NCBI RefSeq assembly: GCF_014191495.1
Contig: NZ_JACHWR010000002.1
Coordinates: forward strand, 1,364,001 to 1,428,000
Direction of reading: 5' to 3'
Source of the DNA: Nocardioides soli
Lineage (GTDB): Bacteria > Actinomycetota > Actinomycetes > Propionibacteriales > Nocardioidaceae
DNA: 64,000 nucleotides
Every line of letters starts with the position of its first letter. Within the stretch, counting starts at the first letter, position 1. Below the pieces are notes generated by a model. It had not been told where the DNA came from. It made no database searches and saw nothing but the letters and a program-made list of their open reading frames with translations. Position numbers and translations under genes: made by a program. Shown piece by piece: positions 17,924 through 26,801 of this stretch.

Positions 17924-18093
17924 GGGCGCTGCTCCTCAGGTCTCGGACGATGACGACCCCACGTTCGACCACCCGGCGTCCCGGCCGTCAGGGCGGCGCG
18001 TCCCGAATCGCCGGGCAGCGGGCGCCAGGCTCCGCCGATCCCCCCGTCCGGTGGCCGGTGTCGGGTGTCGGACGGCTGTGCCAAGGTGGGGAG

Positions 18094-18510
18094 GTGGACC
18101 AGCGACTGAGCTTCGTCACCCTCGCGGTGCGCGACCTCGAGGCGACCCGGGCCTTCTACGTCGACGGGCTGGGGTGGCAGGCCGCGCTCGAAGTGCCCGG
18201 CGACGTGCTGATGATCCAGCTCGGGCAGCACCTGCTGCTGTCCCTGTGGGCCGAGGGCGGGTTCGAGGCCGAGGTGGGGGAGATCCGGCGCGGGCCCGGC
18301 CTGGTGCCGATCACGCTCGCCCACAACGTGCCGACCCGCGACGAGGTCGACGCCGTCCTGGCGACCGCGCGGGCCGCGGGCGCCGATCCGGTGAGCCCGG
18401 CCGTCGAGCGCGAGTGGGGCGGCTACACCGGCTACTTCGGCGATCCCGACGGCTACCGCTGGGAGATCGCCTACAACCCCGGACCGATCGGACAGGTGGT
18501 GCTGCCATGA
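18094..18510 (+). CDS. VOC (glyoxalase/bleomycin resistance) family protein
   Basis: A 138-residue single-domain vicinal-oxygen-chelate protein: LSFVTLAVRDLEATRAFYVDGLGW opens the first beta-alpha-beta-beta-beta unit and GGYTGYFGDPDGYRWEIAYNP closes the second with its metal-ligand glutamate. The start is GTG 18094, directly behind GGGGAG. Members isomerise, dioxygenate or sequester small molecules, and this sequence alone does not tell which. It overlaps the next gene by four bases; that gene also ends in a VOC domain, so the two may work together. Confidence 0.88.
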   Translation: MDQRLSFVTLAVRDLEATRAFYVDGLGWQAALEVPGDVLMIQLGQHLLLSLWAEGGFEAEVGEIRRGPGLVPITLAHNVPTRDEVDAVLATARAAGADPVSPAVEREWGGYTGYFGDPDGYRWEIAYNPGPIGQVVLP

Positions 18511-19190
18511 CCGACAACCAGACCGACAAGACCATCCGCGGCTACGACGAGGTCAAGGCGCTGGGCCTCGGCGACTGGCGCTGGCTGGTGGGTGCGCTGC
18601 ACGCGCGTTTCGCGACCGGCGACTTCGCGACCGGCATCGCGCTCGCCGACGCCATCGCCGCCGCGGCCGAGGAGGCCGGTCACCATCCCGACCTCGACCT
18701 CCGCTACCCCCACCTCTCGGTGCGGCTGCTCAGCCACGACGTGGGCGGGGTGACCGACCGCGACCTGCGGCTGGCCCGCCGGATCAGCGAGCTGGCGGCC
18801 GCCCGGGGTGTGGCCGCGGCGCCCGACGCGATCGTCGCGCTCGAGCTCGGCCTCGACACCGCCGACCACGCGACCGTGCTGCCGTTCTGGCGGGCCCTGC
18901 TCGGGTACGACGACAGCCGGATCTACCCCGGGCGCGAGATCCTCGACGGCGCCGGCCGCCTGCCGGCCGTCTGGACCCAGCGCACCGAGGCCCACGAGAC
19001 GCCCCGGCAGCGCTGGCACCTCGACGTCATCGTTCCCATCGAGCGGGCGCAGGACCGGATCGACGCGGCCCTCGCCGCCGGCGGGACCCTGGTCTCCGAC
19101 GAGGCGGCTCCCGCGTTCTGGGTGCTGGCCGACCCGGAGGGCAACAAGGCGTGCGTGTGCACCCCGGAGGGCCGCTCGGAGGCCGGCTGA
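18507..19190 (+). CDS. pterin carbinolamine dehydratase-like / VOC fusion protein
   Basis: A 227-residue two-domain protein. Residues 30-105 resemble 4a-hydroxytetrahydrobiopterin dehydratase (PCD/DCoH): AAAAEEAGHHPDLDLRYPHLSVRLLSHDVGGVT contains the catalytic HHPD and the strand that binds the pterin. Residues 110-225 are a VOC domain (AIVALELGLDTADHATVLPFWRALLGY to FWVLADPEGNKACVCTP). PCD recycles pterin cofactor or acts as a dimerising cofactor. The fusion is known in actinobacteria, but no pterin hydroxylase is encoded nearby, so its job is unclear. Confidence 0.82.
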   Translation: MTDNQTDKTIRGYDEVKALGLGDWRWLVGALHARFATGDFATGIALADAIAAAAEEAGHHPDLDLRYPHLSVRLLSHDVGGVTDRDLRLARRISELAAARGVAAAPDAIVALELGLDTADHATVLPFWRALLGYDDSRIYPGREILDGAGRLPAVWTQRTEAHETPRQRWHLDVIVPIERAQDRIDAALAAGGTLVSDEAAPAFWVLADPEGNKACVCTPEGRSEAG

Positions 19191-19293
19191 GACGGGCGTG
19201 CTGCCGCGGCCGGGCCCGACCGCATCTCGGGATCGCTGTCCCGGATGCTGGGACTCCTGTCACACTCGGATGCGGGCGAACGGGTCGGGCCGC

Positions 19294-19299
19294 TACCGT
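19294..19299 (+). promoter_or_regulatory. -10 of the ilvBNC transcript
   Basis: TACCGT lies seven bases before the ATG of the ilv leader peptide at 19307. This places transcription start at or next to that ATG, so the leader peptide is probably translated without a Shine-Dalgarno. Confidence 0.55.
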
Positions 19300-19306
19300 T
19301 GGGGTC

Positions 19307-19348
19307 ATGCGCAAGGACATTCTTGTACGCACGCGACGTGTGGGCTGA
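19307..19348 (+). CDS. ilvB leader peptide MRKDILVRTRRVG
   Basis: A 13-codon peptide. Codons 5-7 read ATT CTT GTA, which is Ile-Leu-Val in a row, each written with an A/T-ending codon that the surrounding genes hardly use. Ribosome stalling here when any branched-chain amino acid is scarce would alter folding of the RNA that follows. Its position between a -10 and a terminator just ahead of ilvB is the classic attenuation layout known for branched-chain operons of actinobacteria. Confidence 0.85.
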   Translation: MRKDILVRTRRVG

Positions 19349-19376
19349 GTCGAGACCGACTCCAGCGCGCACGTCG
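19334..19376 (+). promoter_or_regulatory. pause/anti-terminator region of the ilv attenuator
   Basis: CGACGTG at 19334-19340, overlapping the leader-peptide end, can pair with CACGTCG at 19370-19376. Inside it GAGTCG (19347-19352) pairs with CGACTC (19357-19362). The outer stem would be covered by a translating ribosome, so its formation depends on leader translation. Exact alternative pairings are inferred, not tested. Confidence 0.55.
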
Positions 19377-19377
19377 A

Positions 19378-19412
19378 CCCCTCGTCGCCCAAGCCGGGCC
19401 GAGGGGTTTTTT
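19378..19412 (+). terminator. ilvB attenuator terminator
   Basis: CCCCTCG (19378-19384) pairs with CGAGGGG (19400-19406), with an inner GCCC/GGGC stem, and is followed by six Ts (19407-19412). This is a textbook intrinsic terminator in a genome where T runs are rare. It ends 42 bases before the ilvB ATG and after the leader-peptide stop. Confidence 0.9.
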
Positions 19413-19454
19413 GTTGGTCAGGCACGGCAGCACTAGTAGAGGGAAGTCAGATCG

Positions 19455-21212
19455 ATGAGCGAGCAGATGACGGGCGCGCAGAGCCTGATCAGATCGCTGG
19501 AGGCCGCGGGCACCACGGAGATCTTCGGGATCCCGGGCGGCGCCATCCTCCCGGCGTACGACCCCCTCATGGACTCCTCGATCCGGCACATCCTGGTGCG
19601 CCACGAGCAGGGCGCCGGCCACGCGGCGCAGGGGTACGCCGCCGCCACCGGCCGCGTGGGCGTCTGCATGGCGACCTCCGGCCCGGGTGCCACCAACCTC
19701 GTCACGCCGATCGCCGACGCCCACATGGACTCCGTCCCGCTGGTGGCCGTCACCGGCCAGGTCGGTGCCGCGATGATCGGCACCGACGCCTTCCAGGAGG
19801 CCGACATCCGCGGCATCACGATGCCGATCACCAAGCACAACTTCCTGGTCACCGACCCCGCCGAGATCCCGCGCACGGTCGCGGAGGCCTTCCACATCGC
19901 CTCGACCGGTCGCCCGGGCCCGGTCCTGGTCGACGTCGCGAAGTCGGCGCTGCAGGCGATGACGACCTACGCGTGGCCGACCGAGCTCAACCTCCCCGGC
20001 TACCGCCCGGTGACCCGGCCGCACTCCAAGCAGATCCGCGAGGCGGCCAGGCTGATCCTGGAGTCGCGCCGCCCGGTGCTCTACGTCGGCGGCGGCGTGA
20101 TCCGCGCCCGGGCGGCCCAGGAGCTGCGGGTGCTCGCCGAGCTGACCGGCATGCCGGTCGTGACCACGCTGATGGCCCGCGGTGCGTTCCCCGACAGCCA
20201 CCCGCAGCACCTCGGCATGCCCGGCATGCACGGCACCGTCGCGGCGGTCGCGGGCATGCAGAAGTCCGACCTGATCATCAGCCTGGGTGCTCGCTTCGAC
20301 GACCGGGTGACCGGCAACCTCGACTCGTTCGCCCCGGGCGCGAAGGTCATCCACGCCGACATCGATCCGGCCGAGATCGGCAAGAACCGCGCGGTTGACG
20401 TCCCGATCGTGGGTGACTGCCGCGAGGTGATCAGCGACCTGGTCGTCGCGCTCCGGGCCGAGATCGACGCCGGCCACACCGGCGACTACGAGGCGTGGGT
20501 CGCCTTCCTCGCCGGCATCAAGCAGACCTACCCCCTCGGCTACGACAAGCCGGCCGACGGCAGCCTCTCGCCGCAGTACGTGCTCGAGCGGCTCGGTGCG
20601 ATCGCGGGCCCCGAGGCGGTGTACGCCGCGGGCGTCGGCCAGCACCAGATGTGGGCCGCGCAGTTCGTGGGCTACGAGCACCCCAACACCTGGCTCAACT
20701 CCGGGGGCCTCGGCACGATGGGGTACGCCGTGCCGGCCGCGATGGGCGCCAAGGTCGGCCGCCCCGACGCGACCGTGTGGGCCATCGACGGCGACGGCTG
20801 CTTCCAGATGACCAACCAGGAGCTGGCCACCTGCACGATCAACGACATCCCGATCAAGGTCGCGATCATCAACAACGAGTCGCTCGGCATGGTCCGGCAG
20901 TGGCAGTCGCTGTTCTACAACGAGCGCTACTCCAACACCGACCTGCACTCCAAGCGGGTCCCCGACTTCGTCAAGCTCGCCGACGCCTACGGCTGCGTGG
21001 GCCTGGCCTGCGAGAGCCCGGACGACGTCGACGCCACGATCACCAAGGCGATGGAGATCGACGACGCCCCCGTCGTCGTGGACTTCCGCGTGCACCGTGA
21101 CGCGATGGTCTGGCCGATGGTCGCCGCCGGCACCAGCAACGACGACATCAAGTACGCCCGCGACCTGGCCCCGAAGTTCGACGACGACGCAGATGTGGAG
21201 CTCCGCCCGTGA
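19455..21212 (+). CDS. ilvB: acetolactate synthase large subunit
   Basis: A 585-residue thiamine-diphosphate enzyme that condenses two pyruvates, or pyruvate with 2-oxobutyrate, at the first common step of valine, leucine and isoleucine synthesis. The PYR domain has the catalytic glutamate in [17 protein letters not shown], the central FAD domain has [12 protein letters not shown], and the PP domain has [18 protein letters not shown] with the GDG-to-N metal site. [13 protein letters not shown] near the N terminus is also typical. Length is normal. It is coupled to ilvN by a GTGA overlap and controlled by the upstream attenuator. Confidence 0.97.
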   Translation: MSEQMTGAQSLIRSLEAAGTTEIFGIPGGAILPAYDPLMDSSIRHILVRHEQGAGHAAQGYAAATGRVGVCMATSGPGATNLVTPIADAHMDSVPLVAVTGQVGAAMIGTDAFQEADIRGITMPITKHNFLVTDPAEIPRTVAEAFHIASTGRPGPVLVDVAKSALQAMTTYAWPTELNLPGYRPVTRPHSKQIREAARLILESRRPVLYVGGGVIRARAAQELRVLAELTGMPVVTTLMARGAFPDSHPQHLGMPGMHGTVAAVAGMQKSDLIISLGARFDDRVTGNLDSFAPGAKVIHADIDPAEIGKNRAVDVPIVGDCREVISDLVVALRAEIDAGHTGDYEAWVAFLAGIKQTYPLGYDKPADGSLSPQYVLERLGAIAGPEAVYAAGVGQHQMWAAQFVGYEHPNTWLNSGGLGTMGYAVPAAMGAKVGRPDATVWAIDGDGCFQMTNQELATCTINDIPIKVAIINNESLGMVRQWQSLFYNERYSNTDLHSKRVPDFVKLADAYGCVGLACESPDDVDATITKAMEIDDAPVVVDFRVHRDAMVWPMVAAGTSNDDIKYARDLAPKFDDDADVELRP

Positions 21213-21763
21213 CCACGACGCAGAACACCAAGCACACGCTGTCGGTGCTCGTCGAGAACAAGCCCGGCGTGCTGGCCCGGATCGCGGGGCTCTTCAGCCG
21301 CCGCGGTTTCAACATCGACTCGCTCGCGGTCGGCCCGACCGAGCACGCCGAGGTCTCCCGGATGACGATCGTCGTCGACGTGGAGGGCACCCCCCTCGAG
21401 CAGGTCACCAAGCAGCTCAACAAGCTCGTCGAGGTGATCAAGATCGTGGAGCTCGACGGCTCCGCCTCGGTCAACCGCGAGCTGCTGCTGGTCAAGGTCA
21501 AGGCCGACGTCGAGGCCCGCGGGCAGGTGCTGGACGCCGTCCAGCTCTTCCGTGCGAAGGTGGTCGACGTGGCCCCCGACGCGATCACGATCCAGGCGGT
21601 CGGCAACGCCGACAAGCTGGCGGACCTCCTGCGGGTGCTCGAGCCCTTCGGCATCCGCGAGCTCGTCCAGTCGGGCATGGTCGCCATCGGCCGTGGCTCC
21701 CGCTCCATCTCCGAGCGCACCCTGCGCCCGGTGACCATCCCCGCCCCGCCTGCCGCGGGCTGA
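21209..21763 (+). CDS. ilvN: acetolactate synthase small (regulatory) subunit
   Basis: A 184-residue regulatory partner of IlvB. An N-terminal ACT domain ([21 protein letters not shown] with the following [15 protein letters not shown]) binds valine for feedback inhibition; a second ACT-like domain (about 95-165) contains [23 protein letters not shown] 21209 overlaps the ilvB stop, ensuring matched production. Length agrees with actinobacterial IlvN. Confidence 0.96.
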   Translation: MTTTQNTKHTLSVLVENKPGVLARIAGLFSRRGFNIDSLAVGPTEHAEVSRMTIVVDVEGTPLEQVTKQLNKLVEVIKIVELDGSASVNRELLLVKVKADVEARGQVLDAVQLFRAKVVDVAPDAITIQAVGNADKLADLLRVLEPFGIRELVQSGMVAIGRGSRSISERTLRPVTIPAPPAAG

Positions 21764-22822
<1,059 letters not shown>

Positions 22823-22832
22823 CCCAGCCACG

Positions 22833-22871
22833 AGTCGGCGCGTCCACGACCTGGTCGTGGACGCGCCGACT
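22833..22871. terminator. terminator after ilvC
   Basis: A perfect 18-bp inverted repeat (22833-22850 with 22854-22871) with a three-base loop CTG lies 10 bases past the ilvC stop. There is no long T run, but the stem is very stable. It could act in both directions. Confidence 0.8.
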
Positions 22872-22958
22872 TGTCGATTTCGGGCCCGGCTGCGCCGTCG
22901 GTGACGCGGCGTCCCCTCGGCCGGTCACGGGGGACGGCCCCGGCACCTCGGCTCCCGC

Positions 22959-23024
22959 CTGGCAGCCGAAGCCCGCACGACACGCCGTGCCGCCCCGGCG
23001 CGTCGTGCGGGGTTCGGCGGCCAG
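22959..23024. repeat. palindromic dispersed repeat, copy B
   Basis: This hairpin shares the arm CTGGCAGCCGNANCCCGCACG and the middle CACGCCGTGCCG with copy A at 248-313. Its inner stem (22972-22986 with 22997-23011) has one mismatch. A GGGCGCCGGGG stretch shortly downstream is also shared by both copies, so the element may extend further. It lies between convergent genes like copy A. Confidence 0.75.
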
Positions 23025-23055
23025 CCGGTGAGACCTGGGGCGCCGGGGACCGGCC

Positions 23056-23535
23056 TCAGGTGTCGAGGAAGCCGCGTCCGCCGGGCGGCCCGCCGGGGGT
23101 GACGGCCGCGACGACCTCGTGGAGCGCGGGGACGACGGCGTAGTCCTCCACCATCTCGACGATGGCGAAGATCTCGGAGACGTCGGCCTCGCTCGGGGCG
23201 TCGAACCGGATCGGGCCGAGGTCGCGGCCGGCGACGTACTCGCCGCCGAGCAGGCAGTAGCCGATGTCCAGGGCGGCGCCGCGCGGCACGGCCCAGTGCG
23301 CGGTCTGGTAGCGGCGCAGCCGGGGCCGCCTCGGCCGCAGGATCAGGCACCGGCGCTTGCTGCGGCTCCGCCCGCGCCCCGTCCGGACGGTGCGGAGGCG
23401 CATCGTGACCGGCGGCCCGACCTCCTGCACGTACCTCGCGAGCGCGCGCAGGTACGCGTCCGCGAGGTCTGCGGCCCGGGGCACCACCCGATGGTCGGAA
23501 TGGATGACGCTGATGTCGTCAACCCGGATCGCCAT
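23056..23535 (-). CDS. hypothetical protein of the small XRE-linked cluster
   Basis: A 159-residue protein. The start is taken at ATG 23535 because GGAGG precedes it; the open frame reaches 23592, but that would begin inside the operator. The sequence has a basic central stretch (RTVRTGRGRSRSKRRCLILRPRR crosses about residues 50-72) and an acidic C-terminal half (EADVSEIFAIVEMVEDYAVV). No domain is recognised. The promoter carries the same operator-like palindrome as the XRE gene 0.5 kb away, so it is probably controlled by that regulator. Confidence 0.6.
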   Translation of the reverse strand: MAIRVDDISVIHSDHRVVPRAADLADAYLRALARYVQEVGPPVTMRLRTVRTGRGRSRSKRRCLILRPRRPRLRRYQTAHWAVPRGAALDIGYCLLGGEYVAGRDLGPIRFDAPSEADVSEIFAIVEMVEDYAVVPALHEVVAAVTPGGPPGGRGFLDT

Positions 23536-23560
23536 CGTGACCTCCGCTCTCTCGGGTGGG

Positions 23561-23586
23561 CCATATGAGTATGGCCATCTATAGAT
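23561..23586 (-). promoter_or_regulatory. operator/promoter copy 1 (minus strand)
   Basis: Read on minus it is ATCTATAGAT followed by GG and the near-palindrome CCATACTCATATGG. It matches the plus-strand element at 24089-24114 at 22 of 26 positions. TATAGAT is a good -10, so the palindrome would sit over the transcription start, the usual place for repression. Confidence 0.65.
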
Positions 23587-23632
23587 TGCCACATGTCGCG
23601 GTCCACCACTCCGGAGGGTCGGGGTCGGCGGG

Positions 23633-23986
23633 TCAGCGGATCCGATCGGTGAGGACGGCGAGCAGGGCTCGGGCGCTCTCGTCGGAGAGCAGGAGCCGGC
23701 TGGAGCGTCCCTCGCTGTCCTCGATCTGCCACCAGCTGCGATGTGGCGGGCCGACCGGGAGGAAGCGCCGCACCGTCAGCTCCGTCGACCGCGGGTGGAT
23801 GGTCAACGTGTCGGGGTCGACGTCGCCGGCGACCGCGGCGATGGCGACCCCGTCGTCCTGGTGCCTGCGGTCCTCGGGGTGGTCGGACTCCCGGTGGACG
23901 CGCGTGCACCACTCGGGGCACGGCTCGTGCAGCCACGAAGGGCGGCCCGGTCCGCGTGACTCAGGCGAGGCTCGCTCCTCGGTCAT
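23633..23986 (-). CDS. small protein with Trp-Cys motif, DUF6907-like
   Basis: A 117-residue protein from ATG 23986, which has GGAGA upstream. The N-terminal part has CPEWCTRVHRESDHPED, a C-x3-C-x3-H pattern typical of small actinobacterial proteins often found near HTH regulators and mobile-element genes; I associate it with the DUF6907 group but cannot verify that. The C-terminal half (DPDTLTIHPRSTELTV, HRSWWQIEDSEGRSSRLLLS) looks beta-rich. It may bind zinc. Function unknown. Confidence 0.6.
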   Translation of the reverse strand: MTEERASPESRGPGRPSWLHEPCPEWCTRVHRESDHPEDRRHQDDGVAIAAVAGDVDPDTLTIHPRSTELTVRRFLPVGPPHRSWWQIEDSEGRSSRLLLSDESARALLAVLTDRIR

Positions 23987-24088
23987 GCCATCGTCTCCGT
24001 GCCGTCGCTTCGTGCTTCCCCGGTACCTTAGGTCGAGCCACCGACACTCGCTGTCGGCCCGGCTCGGCCGTCCGGATTCGGCTGGACC

Positions 24089-24114
24089 ATCCATAGATTC
24101 CCATACTCGTATGG
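24089..24114 (+). promoter_or_regulatory. operator/promoter copy 2 (plus strand)
   Basis: ATCCATAGAT then TC then the perfect palindrome CCATACTCGTATGG. It lies 37 bases before the XRE gene start and is the mate of the site at 23561-23586. Autoregulation by the XRE protein is the simplest reading. Confidence 0.65.
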
Positions 24115-24150
24115 CCATCTGGTGCAGGCGGCGCCAGCAGGCTGGTCGGT

Positions 24151-24444
24151 GTGGCGCGCAAGAGGGTCGAGAAGAAGGTCGATCTCACCTGGGAGACCTT
24201 CGCGCGTGACCTGGGCCTGAACCTGCTGCGCGCTCGCGAGGCGAAGGGGCTCAGTCAGGAGCGGGTCGCCCATGCGGCGGGGATCGCGGCGTACACGTAC
24301 CAGAAGTTCGAGAAGGGCGAGTCCCGACCGGGCACGCCGATGAACCCGCGCCTGACCACGCTCGTGGCGTTGAGCCAGGTGCTCGAGATCCCGCTGCCGG
24401 AGCTGCTGCCGGCCGAGCTGCCGGACCTGACGGCGGGCCGCTGA
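24151..24444 (+). CDS. XRE-family helix-turn-helix regulator
   Basis: A 97-residue DNA-binding protein whose HTH_3 domain spans about residues 22-85: LGLNLLRAREAKGLSQERVAHAAGIAAYTYQKFEKG has the two helices and the conserved E-x-G after the recognition helix. The N terminus is basic (MARKRVEKKVDL). GTG 24151 is the start. It is divergent from the small DUF6907-like gene and shares an operator sequence with the 23056-23535 gene, so it probably represses both its own promoter and that one. Confidence 0.88.
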   Translation: MARKRVEKKVDLTWETFARDLGLNLLRAREAKGLSQERVAHAAGIAAYTYQKFEKGESRPGTPMNPRLTTLVALSQVLEIPLPELLPAELPDLTAGR

Positions 24445-24454
24445 CCGCGGCCTA

Positions 24455-24613
24455 GATGACTAATTCCAAGGCCTCGCACGCTGCGCGACGCTCATCATCC
24501 GCTCCGGCGGCGTTGCCGACGCTTGAAAGACGTCCAGTCTGCCGACGCATCGGCGCCTTGCCGGAGCGGCGCTGAGCGCCGCTCGCTTGCACGATCCCTT
24601 GGAATTAGTCATC
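24455..24613. mobile_element. MITE-like or structured element with 17-bp inverted termini
   Basis: Perfect 17-bp inverted ends, GATGACTAATTCCAAGG at 24455-24471 and its reverse complement at 24597-24613, enclose 125 bases without a convincing ORF. The ends are A+T-richer than their surroundings. Inside, CCGCTCCGGC (24499-24508) can pair with 24560-24569, and AGCGGCGC-TGA-GCGCCGCT (24565-24583) is a perfect hairpin, so the whole could fold as one branched RNA. No target-site duplication is obvious. It is either a miniature inverted-repeat element or a structured non-coding RNA. Confidence 0.55.
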
Positions 24614-24614
24614 C

Positions 24615-24671
24615 AGTGGTCGTCGCTGGAAGTTCCTCGGGCCACCCGAAGAACTTCCGGTGATGGCCACT
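24615..24671. terminator. 27-bp hairpin between convergent genes
   Basis: Arms 24615-24641 and 24645-24671 with the three-base loop CCA: 22 Watson-Crick pairs, four positions that become G-U pairs in a plus-strand RNA, and one mismatch. The right arm runs into the stop codon of the HMG-CoA lyase gene. It probably terminates transcription from both sides. Confidence 0.65.
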
Positions 24672-25566
24672 AGCGCGGGAAGCCGCCCGCGCGGCCGAGC
24701 ATGGCGGGCGCCTGGGAGTAGCCGACCAGCTCGCTGATCCAGGTGCCGGTGGCGGCGATCGCGGGGAGGTCGACGCCCGAGGGGACGCCGGAGCGCTCGA
24801 GCAGGTAGGCGAGGTCCTCGGTGGCGATGTTGCCGGTGGCTCCAGGGGCGAACGGGCAGCCGCCGATGCCGCCCGCGGAGGCGTCGAGCACGCCCACGCC
24901 GGCCTCGATAGCGGCCACCGCGTTGGCATAGCCGGTGTTGCGGGTGTTGTGGAAGTGGGCGCGCAGGGGCAGGTCGGGGGCGAGGATGCGCAGGCCCGCG
25001 ACGATCGAGCGCACCTGGGCGGGCACCCCGACGCCGATCGTGTCCGCGATCGCCAGCTCGTCGGGGCCGGCGTCGAGCACGGCGCGGGCGACCTCCAGTA
25101 CCCGGGAGGTCGCCACCTCGCCGTCGAAGGGGCAGCCGAACGCCGCCGCGAGGATCACCGTGGTCGCCAGGCCGGCCGCGCGCGCGTCGTCGGCCATCGC
25201 CCGCCAGGCGGCGACCTGGGTGGCGGTGTCCACGCCCTGGTTGCGCACCGCCAGCCCGTCGGAGCAGACCACGACGACGGTGGCCTCGTCGCAGCCGGCC
25301 GCGATGGCCCGGTCCAGCCCGCGCCGGTTCAGCACCAGGCCGATCGAGCGCAGGCGCGGGTCGTCGCGCACCTCGGCCATCACGGTCTCCGCGTCCGCCA
25401 TCTGGGGCACCCGCTCGGGGTGGGCGAACGCCGTCACCTCCACCCGGCGCAGCCCCGCGTCGAGCGCCCGGCGTACCAGCGTCACCTTGTCCTCGGTGGA
25501 GACGAGGCGCTGCTCGTTCTGCAGCCCGTCACGGGGGGCGACCTCGACGATCTGGACATCCGGCAT
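24670..25566 (-). CDS. hydroxymethylglutaryl-CoA lyase family enzyme
   Basis: A 298-residue HMGL-like TIM-barrel aldolase. It keeps the key residues: VAPRDGLQNE (catalytic Arg and metal Asp), LRAHFHNTRNTGYAN (metal H-x-H), and GGIGGCPFAPGATGN with the catalytic cysteine. The reaction would be cleavage of an HMG-CoA-like beta-hydroxy-beta-methyl acyl-CoA into acetyl-CoA plus a ketoacid. It is the leftmost gene of the catabolic island, divergent from a class III CoA-transferase that could supply its thioester substrate. Transcription appears leaderless (TAGACT on minus at 25574-25579). Relatives in island pathways may use other 3-hydroxyacyl-CoAs. Confidence 0.88.
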   Translation of the reverse strand: MPDVQIVEVAPRDGLQNEQRLVSTEDKVTLVRRALDAGLRRVEVTAFAHPERVPQMADAETVMAEVRDDPRLRSIGLVLNRRGLDRAIAAGCDEATVVVVCSDGLAVRNQGVDTATQVAAWRAMADDARAAGLATTVILAAAFGCPFDGEVATSRVLEVARAVLDAGPDELAIADTIGVGVPAQVRSIVAGLRILAPDLPLRAHFHNTRNTGYANAVAAIEAGVGVLDASAGGIGGCPFAPGATGNIATEDLAYLLERSGVPSGVDLPAIAATGTWISELVGYSQAPAMLGRAGGFPR

Positions 25567-25576
25567 GGAGACAAGT

Positions 25577-25596
25577 CTATCGGATATATGATCGAG
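25577..25596. promoter_or_regulatory. island motif site 1 with divergent leaderless promoters
   Basis: CGGATATATGATC at 25581-25593 is identical to site 6 at 60598-60610 and fits RTATATNNTCKA. TATGAT (25587-25592) lies six bases before the plus-strand ATG at 25599, and on minus TAGACT lies seven bases before the ATG at 25566, so both genes are likely leaderless from this 32-base gap. Confidence 0.65.
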
Positions 25597-25598
25597 CC

Positions 25599-26801
25599 AT
25601 GACGAGTGTGGGACCTCTGGCAGGGGTGCGCGTGATCGAGGCGGGCCAGCTGCTCGCCGGGCCGTTCGCCGGTCAGCTGATGGGCGACCTGGGCGCCGAC
25701 GTGATCAAGGTCGAGCCGCCCGGCGTCGGCGACCCGATGCGCCAGTGGGGCCGCGAGAAGTCCGAGGGCAGCTCGCTGTGGTGGCCGGTCGTCGGCCGCA
25801 ACAAGCGCTCGGTGACGCTCAATCTGCGCGAGGCCGCCGGCCAGGACCTCCTCGTCGAGCTGATCAGGCAGGCCGACGTCTTCGTCGAGAACTTCCGCCC
25901 CGGCACGCTCGAGAGGTGGCGGCTCGGGTACGACCGGCTCCGCGAGATCAACCCGCGACTGGTGCTGGTCCGGGTCAGCGGCTACGGCCAGACCGGGCCG
26001 TACTCGTCGCGCGCCGGCTACGGCTCGATCGGCGAGGCGATGGGCGGGCTGCGCTACATCACCGGCGAGCCCGACCGGCAGCCCTCGCGCACCGGGATCT
26101 CGATCGGCGACGCACTCGCGGCGATGCATGCGACCATCGGCGCGCTCGCCGCGCTGCGGCACCGCGACGTCACCGGCGAGGGGCAGGTCGTCGACAGCGC
26201 GATCTACGAGGCCGTGCTCGCGATGATGGAGTCGACGGTCACCGAGTGGGACGTCCAGGGCTACCAGCGCGAGCGCACCGGCGCGGTGCTCCCGAACGTC
26301 GCGCCCAGCAACGTCTACCCGACCGCCGACGGCCAGCTGATCCTGATCGCCGCCAACCAGGACTCGGTCTTCGGCCGGCTCGCCGCCCTCATGGACGAGC
26401 CCGAGCTGGCCGCCGAGGGCAGTCGGTACCACGACCACTCCGGCCGCGGCGAGCATCAGCAGGAGCTCGACGACCACATCGCCGTCTGGACCGCGAAGCA
26501 CGACTCCGACACGCTGCTCGCGCTGCTGCACGAGGGGGGCGTGCCCGCCGGTCGGATCTACAAGGCGGCCGACATGCTCAGCGACCCGCACTTCATCGCC
26601 CGCGATGCGATCGTCCGGGTCGCCGACCCGAGGTTCGGCGAGCTGGCGATGCAGAACGTCGTGCCCAAGCTCTCCGCCACCCCCGGCAGCATCCGCTGGA
26701 CCGGTCCGGATCTCGGGCAGCACAACGACGAGGTGTACGGCGACCTCCTCGGGCTCGACGCGGCCCGGCGGGCGGAGCTCGCCGAGTCCGGCGTCATCTG
26801 A
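25599..26801 (+). CDS. CaiB/BaiF class III CoA-transferase
   Basis: A 400-residue family III CoA-transferase. LAGVRVIEAGQLLAGPFAGQ opens the chain, LGADVIKVEPPGVGDPMR is the conserved N-terminal motif, and the aspartate in GISIGDALAAMHA is the expected acyl-anhydride nucleophile. DVFVENFRPGTLERWRLGYD and YGQTGPYSSRAGYGSI are also classic. It would move CoA from a donor thioester to a carboxylic acid, activating an island intermediate. It is first in a three-gene operon with an amidohydrolase and a cupin protein. Confidence 0.93.
   Translation: MTSVGPLAGVRVIEAGQLLAGPFAGQLMGDLGADVIKVEPPGVGDPMRQWGREKSEGSSLWWPVVGRNKRSVTLNLREAAGQDLLVELIRQADVFVENFRPGTLERWRLGYDRLREINPRLVLVRVSGYGQTGPYSSRAGYGSIGEAMGGLRYITGEPDRQPSRTGISIGDALAAMHATIGALAALRHRDVTGEGQVVDSAIYEAVLAMMESTVTEWDVQGYQRERTGAVLPNVAPSNVYPTADGQLILIAANQDSVFGRLAALMDEPELAAEGSRYHDHSGRGEHQQELDDHIAVWTAKHDSDTLLALLHEGGVPAGRIYKAADMLSDPHFIARDAIVRVADPRFGELAMQNVVPKLSATPGSIRWTGPDLGQHNDEVYGDLLGLDAARRAELAESGVI

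Noticed and set aside
23536..23592. Upstream start MAIYRW for the 23056-23535 gene
   Set aside because: It would place the start inside the operator, and GGAGG fits ATG 23535 far better.
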